A stretch of DNA of 64,000 nt, from contig CM036756.1 in assembly GCA_020796225.1 (NCBI GenBank), forward strand, positions 53,405,616 through 53,469,615. Direction: 5' to 3'. A program made the position numbers and the translations under genes. The DNA comes from Arion vulgaris. Lineage: Eukaryota; Mollusca; Gastropoda; Stylommatophora; Arionidae. Below, piece by piece: positions 23,800 to 34,235 of the stretch; positions within the stretch are counted from its first letter, which is position 1, and each line of letters starts with the position of its first letter. Below the pieces are notes generated by a model. The model had not been told where the DNA came from. It did not search any database and saw only the letters and a list, made by a program, of their open reading frames with translations.

Positions 23800-24520
23800 T
23801 CATAGCCTGTGTAGGTGTTTGTTCAGTCTGGTATGCCCTGTTCTGAGTCGGAAGATGAAATTCTGCTTCCTTTTTAGCAAGTCTGCCTTCTCGTTACCTG
23901 GCTCTTCACAGTGTGGGGGTACCCACTGGAGTGTAGCTCTTCTTCTTCTTCTTTGCGTTCGTTCTTTACGACCAATTTTAATCACTCTTTGTGATATGTT
24001 TGATCTTTGCCAAGAACGTGTATACGTTGAACATTGGTTTGGTAGGCCCCTAAACGCATAGACTTCTACACGTTTAGGACACATGCATCCAATTTCAGCC
24101 ACACCTCCTTAGTCGCCTTTTACGACATGCATGGCAGGTAACAGTGGTTCTATTCTTTACACCCCAAATTTGGGCCCCGGTAACCACTCGGACGGGGTGT
24201 AGCTTTATTGTTGGCAGAAATCTTTCTGAGCGCTTTTCTCAGTGATGGAAGTTTACTCTGGAGGACTTACAAAACGGATAGTGCATCTGTGATAAATACC
24301 ACTTCTTGGCAATCAGAATTGGTGTTATTGATCATGATTGCGTCCTGTAGTAGTGCTTGAACCTCTGGGGTGTAGTTTGAACAAAATAAACAAATTGGAA
24401 TGTACCTTGTCTCGTTGCGGTTGTTGGGATACGTAATAAAGATGCCATCCCCTCCATTCTTAATTACATCTGTTGCAGATCCATCGGTGTAAGCATGTAT
24501 ACAGAACTGTTTGGGGTAGT
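23800..24520 (-). mobile_element. LINE RNase H region (family A-like), interrupted by a SINE
   Basis: From the right, the minus strand reads HAYTDGSATDVIKNGGDGIF (first catalytic Asp, about 24490) and VVFITDALSVL (about 24300). Beyond the SINE (23939-24196) it continues with TLQWVPPHCEEPGNEKADLL and FIFRLRTGH (about 23840). Removing the SINE joins the two RNase H halves in the expected order. Confidence 0.75.
23939..24196 (-). mobile_element. SINE-A, complete copy with target-site duplication
   Basis: This is a 258-bp element inside the LINE RNase H region, flanked by the 8-bp direct repeat gtgtagct (23931-23938 and 24197-24204). On its own strand it begins cccgtccgagtggttaccgg, with a tRNA A-box-like cgagtggtta. 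It contains the core catgtcgtaaaaggcgacta and ends in a (GAA)n tail. Other copies lie at 30430-30655, 34026-34235, 42655-42890 and 51875-52115. Confidence 0.8.
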
Positions 24521-24879
24521 TTTCTTAGATCATGCACATATTAGCTATTGTATTTTGCAGGTCATTATGCATCTCTCCAGTTGTGAGTCTGCTAATTCAT
24601 GTTATGATTTTTGTTGTAATACTAACTACTTCCTAGGATACAGGGTCAAAATTGGGTATCAGCGATGTTGTATGCATTTGTATGTCATCTTGGTACCGTC
24701 TTTTTAGCTGCTTGCTTCGATGGACGAAGCTACTACTTTTTAGTCGCCCAAGAGCCAGATCATTTAATCTTGCTTTCATTAGATGAAACGACTGAAGAAA
24801 AGAATATCTACAAGAAAAGCAAAATATAGAAGCCAAAAGTAAATAAATAAAAAGGCAATGGCATACCAATAAAGAAATC
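24521..24879. other. No recognised feature
   Basis: I found no clear domain, array or terminal repeat in this AT-rich interval. Confidence 0.4.
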
Positions 24880-25128
24880 GAGAAGAGAAGACTGGAAAAC
24901 CGCTGCCTCGGCAAAATTCATTAGAAACATTAAGAAACGAAACTCCTCCAAATATTTTCACCTTCTTCTTAATCACATCAGTGACCCTCGCCGGTGCTAC
25001 GGAGTTTGTGCACTGCCGCTAAGATCTTCCTGTGTAAGAAAGAGATCGGAGCACACATGGTTACTCGCCGAAGTGCAATGATGATGTCCCTATAAGTGCA
25101 ATGATGCTGGTCCTATCAATCAAGCAAG
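24880..25128 (+). mobile_element. SINE-B, 3' part with LINE-like end
   Basis: Shared with 39990-40405 (reverse strand): gaagactggaaaaccgctgc, ggcaaaattcattag, ccctcgccggtgctacggag and gatcttcctgtgtaagaa, ending in tatcaatcaa. The final segment would read RSEHTWLLAEVQ, matching the C-terminal coding end of the family B LINEs, so SINE and LINE share a 3' end. Confidence 0.75.
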
Positions 25129-25308
25129 AAATAGAAAACTTTTTAATTCATGGAAGGTGTCCATTATTTTCAATTATTATTAGAAAAGTTGTAAACAAGG
25201 ACTAGTTCTAGACATTGTTATAAAACAACGTTAGCATTTGGTTGATATAAGTATATAAAGGGTTGTCGTATACTTACAGACGTTCCAACAAGAGAAATTA
25301 AAACTTAC

Positions 25309-25400
25309 CGTAGCAGAGACCATTAATTTCAATGTAATCTGCAGAGCAGTTAGTCTTGCATCCTTTTTTAACCGGAGGATAGTTTCCTTCTACGTTACCC
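25309..25400 (-). CDS. CAP-family gene, cysteine-rich hinge exon (exon c)
   Basis: A 92-nt minus-strand exon between acceptor ttatctactag (ending 25401) and consensus donor gtaagt (25308-25303). It starts in phase 2 and ends in phase 1. It encodes GNVEGNYPPVKKGC, then CSADYIEINGLCY, with three cysteines. In CAP/venom-allergen proteins the CAP core is followed by a G-N-x-x-G-x-x-P-Y-K-x-G segment and a short Cys-rich piece ending in GLC, which this resembles. The conserved C-N-Y-x-P stretch that should precede it is missing and must be on an exon not found between here and 40801. The codon joining to the exon at 22521 is consistent (G + AT). Confidence 0.7.
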
Positions 25401-25509
25401 CTAGTAGATAATTGTAAAACTGTGCATTCAATTTTGTTGAAGAAAAAATGAGCATGGATTGAGAACAGTTGACATTCTTGTAACACTAATTACAGCATTG
25501 GTTTATCGT

Positions 25510-25905
25510 CATCATCAAATAGCTTGTTCTCTGCAGAACTTTGCCACTCTTACAGTCCTTCGGAATTTCTCTCTCTCATAGGCCAGATGTCCCAACTCTG
25601 CAGCCGTCATGTTCAAACCATCCGTTACATCTTGAATCCATCTTCTCTGTGGTCTTCCACTTCTCCTCTTTGCCGGAATGCCTTCTTCCATGATAGTCTT
25701 CTCCAGCCTTCGTGTCTTTCTATATGTCCAAAATACCTCAATTTTCTCTTCTTATTTGTAGCATCAGCCAGTTTTCTTTAATTTTGAGTTCTTTCTTGGA
25801 TAGATCTATGTTTTCCCTTCTCTGTCCAAGATATACGAAGGACTCTTGTGTAACACTTATATTCAAAAGCAGATACATGTTTTTCCACTGCTTTGTTTAC
25901 ACAGC
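25510..25905 (-). mobile_element. RTE-type LINE C-terminal fragment (family D), one-copy form
   Basis: The minus strand gives a region around SKKELKIKENW, then a frame-broken FGH-like motif, LEKTIMEEGIPAKRRSGRP, RRWIQDVTDGLNMTAAELG and EREKFRRTVRVAKF. This copy carries the segment tatatgtccaaaata...ttatttgtag only once. The related copy at 45860-47215 carries it about 12 times as a 58-bp array. Confidence 0.75.
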
Positions 25906-26003
25906 ATTGGTTAGCAAATAAAATTGTCAATAAAAAGCTTTTATATAAAATAAATCAAACTAAAAATAATCGACGATTATTTATTGAATGCGCCCTCATA
26001 GTT

Positions 26004-26261
26004 TAGGGGGTCTCTGTGGCTAAGTGATTAAGCCCTTTGCCTAGCTAGTCGAAGGCCCTGTGTTCGAATCCGGACCGTGCCGTTCTGTTCACGGGTGCAG
26101 TTTTTTCCAGAGACCACTAGGATTGTTGCTGGAGCTACGGATTTTGTGCTTTGTGTAATACTCTCAGCAGGTGGTGTGCCATTTCTGCGGAGAGGAACCG
26201 AGCCATTTGGGGTAAAACCCGGTGCAATGAAGTCAGTTCCTTTAAATCCCACTTTTAAAAA
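26004..26261 (+). mobile_element. SINE-C, tRNA-derived, with target-site duplication
   Basis: The head has an A box tggctaagtgattaagcc (about 26017) and a B box gttcgaatcc (about 26062) at tRNA spacing. The body includes ttccagagaccactaggatt. The end cggtgcaatgaagtcagt resembles the 3' end of family B LINEs (ggagtgcaatgaagtcagt near 58485). A 12-bp direct repeat gccctcatagtt flanks it (25992-26003 and 26262-26273). It is a SINE, not a functional tRNA gene, because no acceptor stem pairing is visible. Confidence 0.85.
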
Positions 26262-26394
26262 GCCCTCATAGTTGCTATGTAAATCCCACTTTTAAAAAGC
26301 CCTCATAGTTGCTATGTAAATCCCACTTTTAAAAAGCCCTCATAGTTGCTATGTAAATCCCACTTTTAAAAAGCCCTCATAGTTGCTATGTATC
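26241..26394. repeat. 37-bp tandem repeat, about 4 copies, grown from a SINE 3' junction
   Basis: The unit joins the SINE-C tail (aaatcccacttttaaaaa) to the target duplication and flank (gccctcatagttgctatgt). Because the target-site duplication is inside every unit, amplification happened after the SINE inserted. Confidence 0.88.
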
Positions 26395-26695
26395 TTTCAG
26401 TTTGTTGACATTATGGAAGTTAGATATCTCTCGGTTTGCTGCCGTCATCTTTCAATTTTCAGTTCGTTTACTCAGCACTTCACAATCTTTACACTGACTA
26501 TAAGGTGCCTCCAAACATACACCATTTTGCTATTTCTCCAGAGCAATCACATTTTAACCACTCTGGTTATTACTTACTGAACCTACGACATAGCACTCTA
26601 GGCAGACCTGCAAGTGCTCAACTTCCCACGCAATCTTTAGACAGAATATACTTTACCTTCTAGTCGGGGATTTGTTAGCGACTTGACATTTCTGA
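26395..26695. other. No recognised feature
   Basis: AT-rich interval in the presumed CAP intron. It was searched by eye on the minus strand for the missing CAP exon (V-V-W and C-N-Y codons) without success. Confidence 0.4.
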
Positions 26696-26832
26696 TAGTT
26701 CATAGTTCATATTTCATATGTACGGTTCCAACTTCACTGCAACTGGTCACCCCATAATTGCTCCGTTCCTGTGCCAACAAAAATCACACGAAATGCTAAC
26801 AACTGTATCCTGTCTGAACAAATTCCAGAATG
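26696..26832. repeat. Dispersed repeat, copy 2
   Basis: Same orientation and order as 11766-11916: repeated tcatagt, gtacggttccaacttcac, ggtcaccccataattgctcc, attccagaatgaaac. Function unknown. Confidence 0.8.
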
Positions 26833-27001
26833 AAACATTTCTGATGTTCCTTCATAACTCCCACCAAGGTTTGAGATCTTCTACGAGACTATTTGTCAGG
26901 GCACATTCTACATCTTGCAAGTTGGGTACAAGGAACGTGCATGACATGTTATAATAGAAGTTAAACTTAAAACAAGAAAAGCATGTCATCCTCAAGAAAG
27001 A

Positions 27002-27044
<43 letters not shown>

Positions 27045-27620
27045 CTGTCATTTTAGCCCATAGCTGGATAATGAGCTGACTGCATCCCACTGAGCGACTA
27101 CCACTTGCATGACGGTTCTACGCTGTTACCTTCTGGTGCCTCACTTTGCTTCCTTGGTTGGTTTGTTTTCCAAGGTTTTCTTTCTCCTTGGCAAGAGTTT
27201 ATAGCGACGTTTTTCGCGTGGTGTCGCCAGTCATGTGATATGTGGGATATTTTGCCACCTGATACTCCGATCCATCCTGCATAGGAGGACACCACAGTTT
27301 GGTCCGAGACTGCTTATTTGTATGACACTTCATTTTCTTAAGGTTATTTCCCTATCCGCCAGCTGTAGACTTGCTTTGGTTGCATTCGGTCTTTCCCTTC
27401 AGCCAGGCCAAGTGGCTTGACATAAGATGTCTAGGTAAGTTGGTGTTTTGCTTTGCGTGCGCTGTTCAAATAACTACTGAATACTTACCCAGGTGTATAG
27501 AGGCAAATTATAAACCCCCATCGAGACCGTCTCACTTCCGGGGGTGGAGTACATCTGCATACATAGCATCCAATTCTCCGTGTTGCATACCACACCATCT
27601 GTGTATTATATAAATATATA
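26833..27620. other. No recognised gene; contains a GA microsatellite
   Basis: (ga)n tracts at 27003-27041. The remainder is moderately GC-rich and has short open frames but no recognised domain. Confidence 0.5.
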
Positions 27621-27624
27621 ATAA

Positions 27625-28345
27625 TTTAAATGGCAACCATCTAACACCAGTTCAAATATTCTGCTATCTTGGGTCCATGGTCACTGCCAGCCTTTCTCTT
27701 GATGAAGAAATCAACGCTCGTATAGGGAGTGTGGCTACTACATTCGGCAAACTATCAAAGCGAGCGTGGAACAACACAAAACTGACATTGCAGACGAAGA
27801 TTCAAATACATCGAGCCTGTGTAATTAGCTCTTTACTATATGGCTCAGAAACATGGACTCAAGACACGAGAGGAGACTTAACATCTTTCACCTTCGATGT
27901 CTCCGCAAGATTATGAACATCAGGTGGTACGACAAGATAACCAACTCTGAAGTACTACAACGTACAAACCTGCATTCCATCATGGGCATGCTCAGCAGTA
28001 GACGACTAAGATGGTTGGGACATGTGAGAAGAATGGAAACTTGTCGCATACCAAAACAAATGTTGTTCTGTGAACTTTCGGAGGAAGAGGCACCAGGGCA
28101 GACCACTGCTCAGATATAAAGATGTCTGCAAAGCCTCAATGAAAAACTTGTCTATAGTTCCCAGCACATGGGAAAAACTAGCTGATGACAGAGTTGTGTT
28201 GAAGGCCATATTGCGCAAGGGCGCAGAGTCTTTTGAGAAGAGACGTATGTATGAGCTGAACGACAAGAGAGAAAAGAGAAAACTCAGAAGTTGTCACAGT
28301 AAAACACTTGCAAATTGACCGTCTGTAAAGACGAAAAAGGCCATA
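27625..28345 (+). mobile_element. LINE C-terminal part (family F)
   Basis: The plus strand reads F-C-Y-L-G-S-M-V-T-A, then EINARIGSVATTFGKLSKRA, CVISSLLYGSETWT, FHLRCLRKIMNIRWYDKI and RRLRWLGHVRRMETCRIPKQ, followed after a frameshift by RRKRHQGRPLLRYKDVC. It ends with the string gtctgtaaagacgaaaaagg, also the 3' end of the copy at 6576-8343. This region lies after the RT palm; the catalytic part is missing. Confidence 0.8.
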
Positions 28346-28394
28346 TACATATTTAGGACAGGCAACTCTATTTGTAGGAGCCTAAGGAGACCCT

Positions 28395-28540
28395 GAAACA
28401 AACTGTGCTGAGAGAGGCAAGAAATATCGGTCTCAGTTCTATGGAGGAGATTGAGCGAGTTGGCAGGATAGAGCGGCATGGAGAAATGTCTTGCAGGCCC
28501 TATGTAACGTATAACAGTACGAAATGAATTATTATTATTA
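28395..28540 (+). mobile_element. LINE family C 3' end
   Basis: The frame-broken text S-M-E-E-I-E-R-V...D-R-A-x-W-R-N and the nucleotide end ctatgtaacgtataacagtacgaa match the ends at 38869-39040 and 39650-39790. It is joined directly to the family F fragment. Confidence 0.6.
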
Positions 28541-28587
28541 TAACTCTATTTGTAAGTAATCAGTCGACAAACTTCATGTGTGACATT

Positions 28588-28715
28588 TCATAACAATTTG
28601 ATATGTAATTAGCTACAACAATTGGTTGTTGGGGACTGAACTGATGTCATAACAATTTGCATGTAATTATCTACAACAATTGGTTGCTGGGGACTGAACT
28701 GATGTCATAACAATT
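28588..28715. repeat. Two-copy direct repeat, about 60 bp unit
   Basis: Shares cataacaattt, tgtaattagctacaacaatt and ggggactgaactgatgt in both units, plus the beginning of a third. Confidence 0.85.
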
Positions 28716-28739
28716 CGGACATACCCATACGTATTCAGC

Positions 28740-30250
28740 CTCCAGCAACAGATTTTGAAGTGTATACACACTGATGGTTCCTGTAGCTCGTTGGTTAAAC
28801 ACACTCCTCTCTGTGCCGCTCTAGCATCCTGTTCTACTTGTTCTGATAAAAATTACAAGCTTCTTAAATCGCTGGATATATTCAACATCTATGTTGGTGT
28901 CATCATCCAACTTCTTAAATCGCTGGATATATTCAACATCTATTTTAGTGTCATCATCCAACTTCTTAAATCGCTGGATATATTCAACATCTATTTTAGT
29001 GTCATCATCCAACTTCTTAAATCGCTGGATATATTCAACATCTATTTTAGTGTCATCATCCAACTTCTTAAATCGTTGGATATATTCAACATCTATTTTA
29101 GTGTCATCATCCAACTTCTTAAATCGTTGGATATATTCAACATCTATTTTAGTGTCATCATCCAACTTCTTAAATCGCTGGATATATTCAACATCTATTT
29201 TAGTGTCATCATCCAACTTCTTAAATCGTTGGATATATTCAACATCTATTTTAGTGTCATCATCCAACTTCTTAAATCGCTGGATATATTCAACATCTAT
29301 TTTAGTGTCATCATCCAACTTCTTAAATCGTTGGATATATTCAACATCTATTTTAGTGTCATCATCCAACTTCTTAAATCGTTGGATATATTCAACATCT
29401 ATTTTAGTGTCATCATCCAACTTCTTAAATCGCTGGATATATTCAACATCTATTTTAGTGTCATCATCCAACTTCTTAAATCGTTGGATATATTCAACAT
29501 CTATTTTAGTGTCATCATCCAACTTCTTAAATCGCTGGATATATTCAACATCTATTTTAGTGTCATCATCCAACTTCTTAAATCGTTGGATATATTCAAC
29601 ATCTATTTTAGTGTCATCATCCAACTTCTTAAATCGTTGGATATATTCAACATCTATTTTAGTGTCATCATCCAACTTCTTAAATCGCTGGATATATTCA
29701 ACATCTATTTTAGTGTCATCATCCAACTTCTTAAATCGCTGGATATATTCAACATCTATTTTAGTGTCATCATCCAACTTCTTAAATCGTTGGATATATT
29801 CAACATCTATTTTAGTGTCATCATCCAACTTCTTAAATCGCTGGATATATTCAACATCTATTTTAGTGTCATCATCCAACTTCTTAAATCGCTGGATATA
29901 TTCAACATCTATTTTAGTGTCATCATCCAACTTCTTAAATCGCTGGATATATTCAACATCTATTTTAGTGTCATCATCCAACTTCTTAAATCGCTGGATA
30001 TATTCAACATCTATTTTAGTGTCATCATCCAACTTCTTAAATCGCTGGATATATTCAACATCTATTTTAGTGTCATCATCCAACAGTAGGGTTGCCAAGA
30101 AAGTAAATTCATCCTAAACTCCCAGCTATAAATGATATCGATGCAAGCATGTCCGCTTTCTCATTGTCGGGAACATTCGCACGGCCAGGACAGGAGATCC
30201 ACATGAGCCTCTGGAGGTTGGAAGCCTCTATAGATGACATCCATTCTACC
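28740..30250 (-). mobile_element. LINE family B, RNase H C-terminal part, holding a 51-bp array
   Basis: The minus strand from 30250 reads EWMSSIEASNLQRL, CPGRANVPDNEKADMLASIS (RNase H final Asp region), then enters the 51-bp array. Beyond it the text is RTSRTGC and VFNQRATGTIS (about 28790). The plus-strand relative at 57992-58510 has the same order with one copy of the array unit (LDDDTKIDVESIKRF). The array is therefore an amplification inside LINE coding sequence. Confidence 0.85.
28859..30083. repeat. 51-bp minisatellite, 24 copies, in frame with LINE coding sequence
   Basis: The unit, read on the minus strand, encodes LDDDTKIDVEYIQRFKK (17 codons). Variation is almost only cgc/cgt at one site, so the array is young or well homogenised. 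The unit is a multiple of 3 and has no stop in three of the six frames. Three frames of about 400-440 codons therefore run through it (28755-30089 plus, 28891-30117 plus, 28821-30098 minus). These should not be annotated as proteins. Confidence 0.95.
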
Positions 30251-30429
30251 GCAACCTGACATTACTCAAACGAAAATACGAAATAATAAATAGCATATGA
30301 TTTGCGGCTGATATAAATAGAAAATTTGAATCTTTCGATTCGGCAGATGATTGAACCGAATAGTGTCATATTCTATCGATATCTCGCCCGTGTTTTGACG
30401 GGACTCACTAGGGGAGCAAAGATTATAAT
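30250..30429. other. No recognised feature
   Basis: Short AT-rich interval between LINE and SINE copies. No exon signal was convincing. Confidence 0.4.
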
Positions 30430-30655
30430 AGTAACACTGCAACCTACAAAGCATATCGTAAGAGACGACTAAGGCATGGGCCTAGGGAAGCTACCCTGGC
30501 AATTAAAAAGCGTCGCAGAAATCGGATGTGCTGTCCTACTTGTAGGCGCATAACTGGCACAGTGTACAATTGATCTTTGCTCGGATCACATACAAATCAC
30601 AAATGGCGGTTAACACGTGGTCGATATGGAGTGTTTGAAGAAGAAGAAGGAAGAA
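30430..30655 (+). mobile_element. SINE-A copy
   Basis: Contains catatcgtaagagacgactaa, ggcctagggaagctaccctgg, cagaaatcggatgtgctgtc, ttgtaggcgcataactggca and a tail gaagaagaagaagg. The element's own 5'-3' direction is the plus strand here, because the (GAA)n tail is on the right. It matches the reverse complements at 42655-42890 and 51875-52115. Confidence 0.8.
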
Positions 30656-30776
30656 GATCGATACCTACAGTTTTATTTCGGTTTTTTTTCAACAGGTGTA
30701 TCGTTATACGATATAGTCTCAACTCGTCAATGTATCATCGCAGTTCGTCGTATGATTATTGACCAATGTGCTACAT

Positions 30777-30816
<40 letters not shown>
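30777..30816. repeat. (at)n microsatellite
   Basis: About 19 uninterrupted ta/at dinucleotides. Confidence 0.95.
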
Positions 30817-30819
<3 letters not shown>

Positions 30820-30904
30820 CCAAGATGACAACCTGGTCAGTTATGAATAAGCAAAAACCATCGTCAGAGGCACAACAAAACAACGTGAGAGAAAGAACAC
30901 CCAA

Positions 30905-31082
30905 AACACAAGGATGATGAATATTACTAACTATCCAGAAGAAACCAGACTACCATACTTCGCCTCCGGATGGGTCGCAACAGAATGAGACACCATCTGT
31001 ACACTAGATTCTTAATAGGCATCAACAGCATGTGCTCCTGTGACTTGGCGAATATGACAACAGAGCACATCGTGCCCTGCCA
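30905..31082 (+). mobile_element. LINE RNase H C-terminal scrap (family A-like)
   Basis: The plus strand shows R-L-R-M-G-R-N-R-M-R-H-H-L then CSCDLANMTTEHIVPCH, the Cys/His region C-terminal to RNase H that also appears at about 37420-37520. It is cut at about 31083, where a different repeat begins. Confidence 0.6.
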
Positions 31083-31087
31083 CTGAG

Positions 31088-31250
31088 ATCTTTCTATGGG
31101 GTCAAAGGCTCATGGCACATGTGCCAGGGTTAGCGAAGGGGCGCGTTAACCAAGACCCTGCCCCTACCTCCAAGTGGTGACCCTGGAAACAGACTCAGGT
31201 TCTGGTCTGGATAAGGGGGCAGGGATCGGGGAGACCTACAGGTAGTGGTA
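31088..31250. repeat. Inverted-repeat arm, left (partner at 35125-35318)
   Basis: Strings such as ggggtcaaaggctcatg, ccagggttagcgaaggggcg, ccaagaccctgcccctacct and ggggcagggatcggggaga reappear reverse-complemented at 35125-35318. The distance between arms is 3.9 kb. The arms are probably two opposite copies of one unnamed interspersed element. Confidence 0.8.
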
Positions 31251-31660
31251 TTAGTGCAAACACGGAAACGCAATTACAGGGGCCGAAAATCCCTGAACAA
31301 GCACGCATCTCCCGGTCGATGTCCGAAAAATAGGTCCATATTCAAAAGTACGAATTAGCAGCGTACGAGCGTCCGCGTACAAAACAGTGTTGAAAGTACA
31401 AACATGAAAAAAGCAATGCAGAGGCTTGAAATCCCTGAACAACACACACATTTCCAGACCGAATTCTAATAAAATATGCCCAAGCTCAAAAGAAGCACGA
31501 AACAAGGGAGTGCAAGCGTCGTGAACAAAATAATGGTGAAAGCGCAAACACGGAAAAGAAATACAGCAGGGACCGGAAATCCCTGAACAATACACACATT
31601 TCCAGGCCAAAGTCCAATAAAATATGCCCCCAAAAGCCGAGACACGAAGTGAAACTCGGC
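31251..31660. repeat. Imperfect ~145-bp tandem repeat, 3 units
   Basis: gaaatccctgaacaa occurs near 31283, 31428 and 31577. Each is followed by acacacatttccag or a variant and aataaaatatgccc. Diverged versions (reverse-complemented) lie at about 34990-35125. It belongs to the same repeat family as the inverted arms. Confidence 0.7.
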
Positions 31661-32540
31661 GCCATGTCCACGGGAATACCTTAGTCGTATCAGCTTCCCA
31701 GCAAATGGAAAGGCTACATGCGAAGGGATGAGAGATGCATTCTGAGCGGCGAAACTTGGAGCCATGAGCGCAACATGGGCAGCGTGTCGTAGCACGGTAA
31801 ATGTGGTACATTAGGTGACGGTGGCACAAGGGAAGATTGCGATAAAACTTCGTATATGTGGCCGAGCGCGGATTAAGACAATGGGTAAAGTTGGCCGAGC
31901 GTTAAATCCCAAAGTTACGTTCAATCGCCTTACGAAACTGCGCTCCCTGAGACAACCAGGCAGGGTACGATTGTTCACGCAATTAACATCCCCGGAAATA
32001 TCAGGGCGGGTGATGAACGGCGAGTGCAAAATCTAAAGTTGTGCTGATAGCGCCGAATGAAACGACCCATACATTACGATGTGCGGGGCCACAGCCCAGG
32101 GTTTCCTAGATCAAAGGAAACGACAGAGACAATGCAAATTGCCTAGTGTCCATAAGGCGTCCCAGGACTAGGTTCTCTTCGTAGGGAACCACTGCTGCCT
32201 TGTAGTTTTGGTTGGGGACAACCAAAAGCTAGCGGAGTAAACCGCAAACAAAACTGAACGGTAGGCAAACCAAGCAGTCCATTAACAAAACTGGTACAGC
32301 TGGGCAGATGACGCTCATCAGCCCGGGAGGGCAGGTCGTCTACGGGTCACTGCCCTGAAAGAAAATAGCAAGCTGCTGCCTTGTGAGTTCTGGCCGGGGA
32401 CAGTCAAAGGTTAAAGGAGAGCGAACCCAGTAAACGTTGGTTGAAATCGGACACACAACCGAAAGACAAGCAACTGAGCTCCAACTGGCACTGAAAGTTG
32501 TGACGTAGCTACGCATACAAAGGCTGCATGAACCAAATTT
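31661..32540. other. GC-richer stretch, possible 5' region of the following LINE
   Basis: No protein recognised. It holds a diverged duplication (ctgctgccttgtag...ttggggacaacc near 32190 and ctgctgccttgtga...ggggacagtc near 32370). Composition resembles the LINE that follows, so it may be its 5' untranslated region, but this is inference. Confidence 0.4.
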
Positions 32541-32764
32541 TATCATGAGTATGTTTAATAAAGAATCTCGATATGGTGCTACGCCTGTGGAGATCCGTCG
32601 GGCAGGACGAGTGCCGGGCCCCATGCCTCGAAGGGGCCCGTTTTTTATACCGACGGTCCCTGTCCTCCAACTCGGCAAAGCAAGGAGCGAGGTCCACGGA
32701 AAAAAAGCTACTGGTTCAATACGGTAAAGTACTGACCAGCGACGATTAAACATCGTGCAATGGA

Positions 32765-33451
32765 ATGCCGAACGGATTCATCCCAAAAAGCAAGCTCGCA
32801 ATAAGACTTGTAGAAGACGAAATTGATGTTGCGTGCATACAAGAGACCCATCTAAATGCACAACATAGATTCGGGATCAGAGGTTACCAAACCTTCAGAC
32901 TAGACCGAGAGGGGCACAAAGGTGGAGTCCTCACCCTAGTACGAAACGGCATTCTAGCCAAGCAAACGGACGTAATCACAGGAAGTGCCGGCGCAGCAGA
33001 GATCATAGGCGTCCAATTTACATGTGAAGAAATGCAGATTCTTCTGTATAACCTATACTGTACAAGTGACATCTCGCTGTCACTCGATGCAATGAGTATC
33101 AATAATACAGCATGCATGATGGTCGGCGATTTCAACAGCCACTCAGAAATATCGGGCTACCTCGAAACGAACAGTAGATGCGTAGAAGTGGAAGACTGGG
33201 AGATAGAGAACAACCTGTTCCTCATCAATGCCCCAGACGATCCGCCAACCTTCTACTCGAGAAGGTGGCATATGACTAGCACCCCCGATTTGGCCTTCGC
33301 AACAAGGGACCTCTTCACAAAAACAGTACGTACGGTCACACAGCAACTCGGAGATAGTGACCATAGGCCCGTCAACCTGCAAGTAGACTTAAAATTTGTA
33401 CCTGAGCCCAAAATGTGGTTGCCACGCTGGAACTACAAAAAAGCAAATTAG
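32765..33451 (+). pseudogene. LINE family A apurinic-type endonuclease
   Basis: The domain nicks target DNA to prime reverse transcription. Motifs seen: IVQWNA just upstream in another frame (32749), CIQETHLNAQ (catalytic Glu), GGVLTLVRNG, MMVGDFNSHSEISG (GDFN), TPDLAFATRD and GDSDHRPVNLQ (SDHRP, catalytic Asp/His). All key motifs of the exonuclease-endonuclease-phosphatase fold are present. A one-base shift near 32770 separates the start from the rest, and a TAG follows at 33449. Confidence 0.88.
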
Positions 33452-34025
33452 AATCAGTATGGGGCACTGACAGATGCCAATGTTGAGCGCATCAACATGC
33501 ATGAAAAGAAACACATGCGATCCGTGGCAAGGGAACTCTTACAAGCAATCCTGAAAGCGGCACGGGAAACCATTCCTAGAGGCGCATGGAAGGATTACAA
33601 GCCATACTGGACAGCAGAGGTTCAGAAGCTTGAAAATGACCTTGAATTTGCAAGGAGTGAGGCAGAACAGGCACAGTCAGTGACGACCAATACTGTTTAC
33701 AAGGCGGCAGCAGCAAAATACAAGCGAGATGTCAAACGATCAGCACGACATAGTTGGGTTGAAAAGACCGAATCCCTGAACCTTGATAGGGACGGCCATA
33801 AACTGTGGAAGTTAGCAAAAGCGCTGAGTGACAAAAACACCAGCCGATCCCCAATAGTCCTCGAACCGGACAAAAAGATGTCCTTGGGAAGGGAAGCCGC
33901 AAACATTCTAATGCAAAAATATTCCGAAGTCAGCAGAGTAAGCTTAGCATAATAAAAAGTCGATGACACTAAGAGACAAGCGAGAGCCCTCCAAGGCGAG
34001 CCAAGAAAAGCCGATAGTCACCTAA

Positions 34026-34235
34026 TGATACTTCTTCTTCTTCGATCGTTCTAGGTCTGTTTTAATCATTCTCATTGTGATATATAAACAGCCAAACATC
34101 CGAACGTAATGTACGTGCACCAGCCTTCAGCACCTATTGGAGCTCAGTTGCTTATCCTTCGGTGGGGTGTTCGTTTTCAGCCAGCTTTTGATTTACTAGG
34201 GTGAGCTTTCCCTAGGGTTCGATCAGCTTTGCCGT
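34026..34235 (-). mobile_element. SINE-A, diverged copy inside LINE family A
   Basis: Begins on the plus strand with cttcttcttcttcgatcg, then taatcattct...gtgatat, tttgatttactagggtgagc and ttccctaggg. The order is the same as at 42655-42890 (reverse orientation of the SINE). It is more diverged than the other copies. Confidence 0.6.

Noticed and set aside
26017..26075. Possible functional tRNA gene
   Set aside because: A and B boxes are present, but the acceptor stem does not pair and a SINE body, tail and target duplication follow.
28755..30117. Three open frames of over 400 codons across the 51-bp array (two plus, one minus)
   Set aside because: They arise because the unit is 17 codons long without stops in three frames. 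Origin in LINE sequence is clear and there is no sign of selection on the protein.
31251..31829. 192-residue minus-strand open frame
   Set aside because: It runs through three ~145-bp diverged repeats of an interspersed element, and the peptide shows only that internal repetition.
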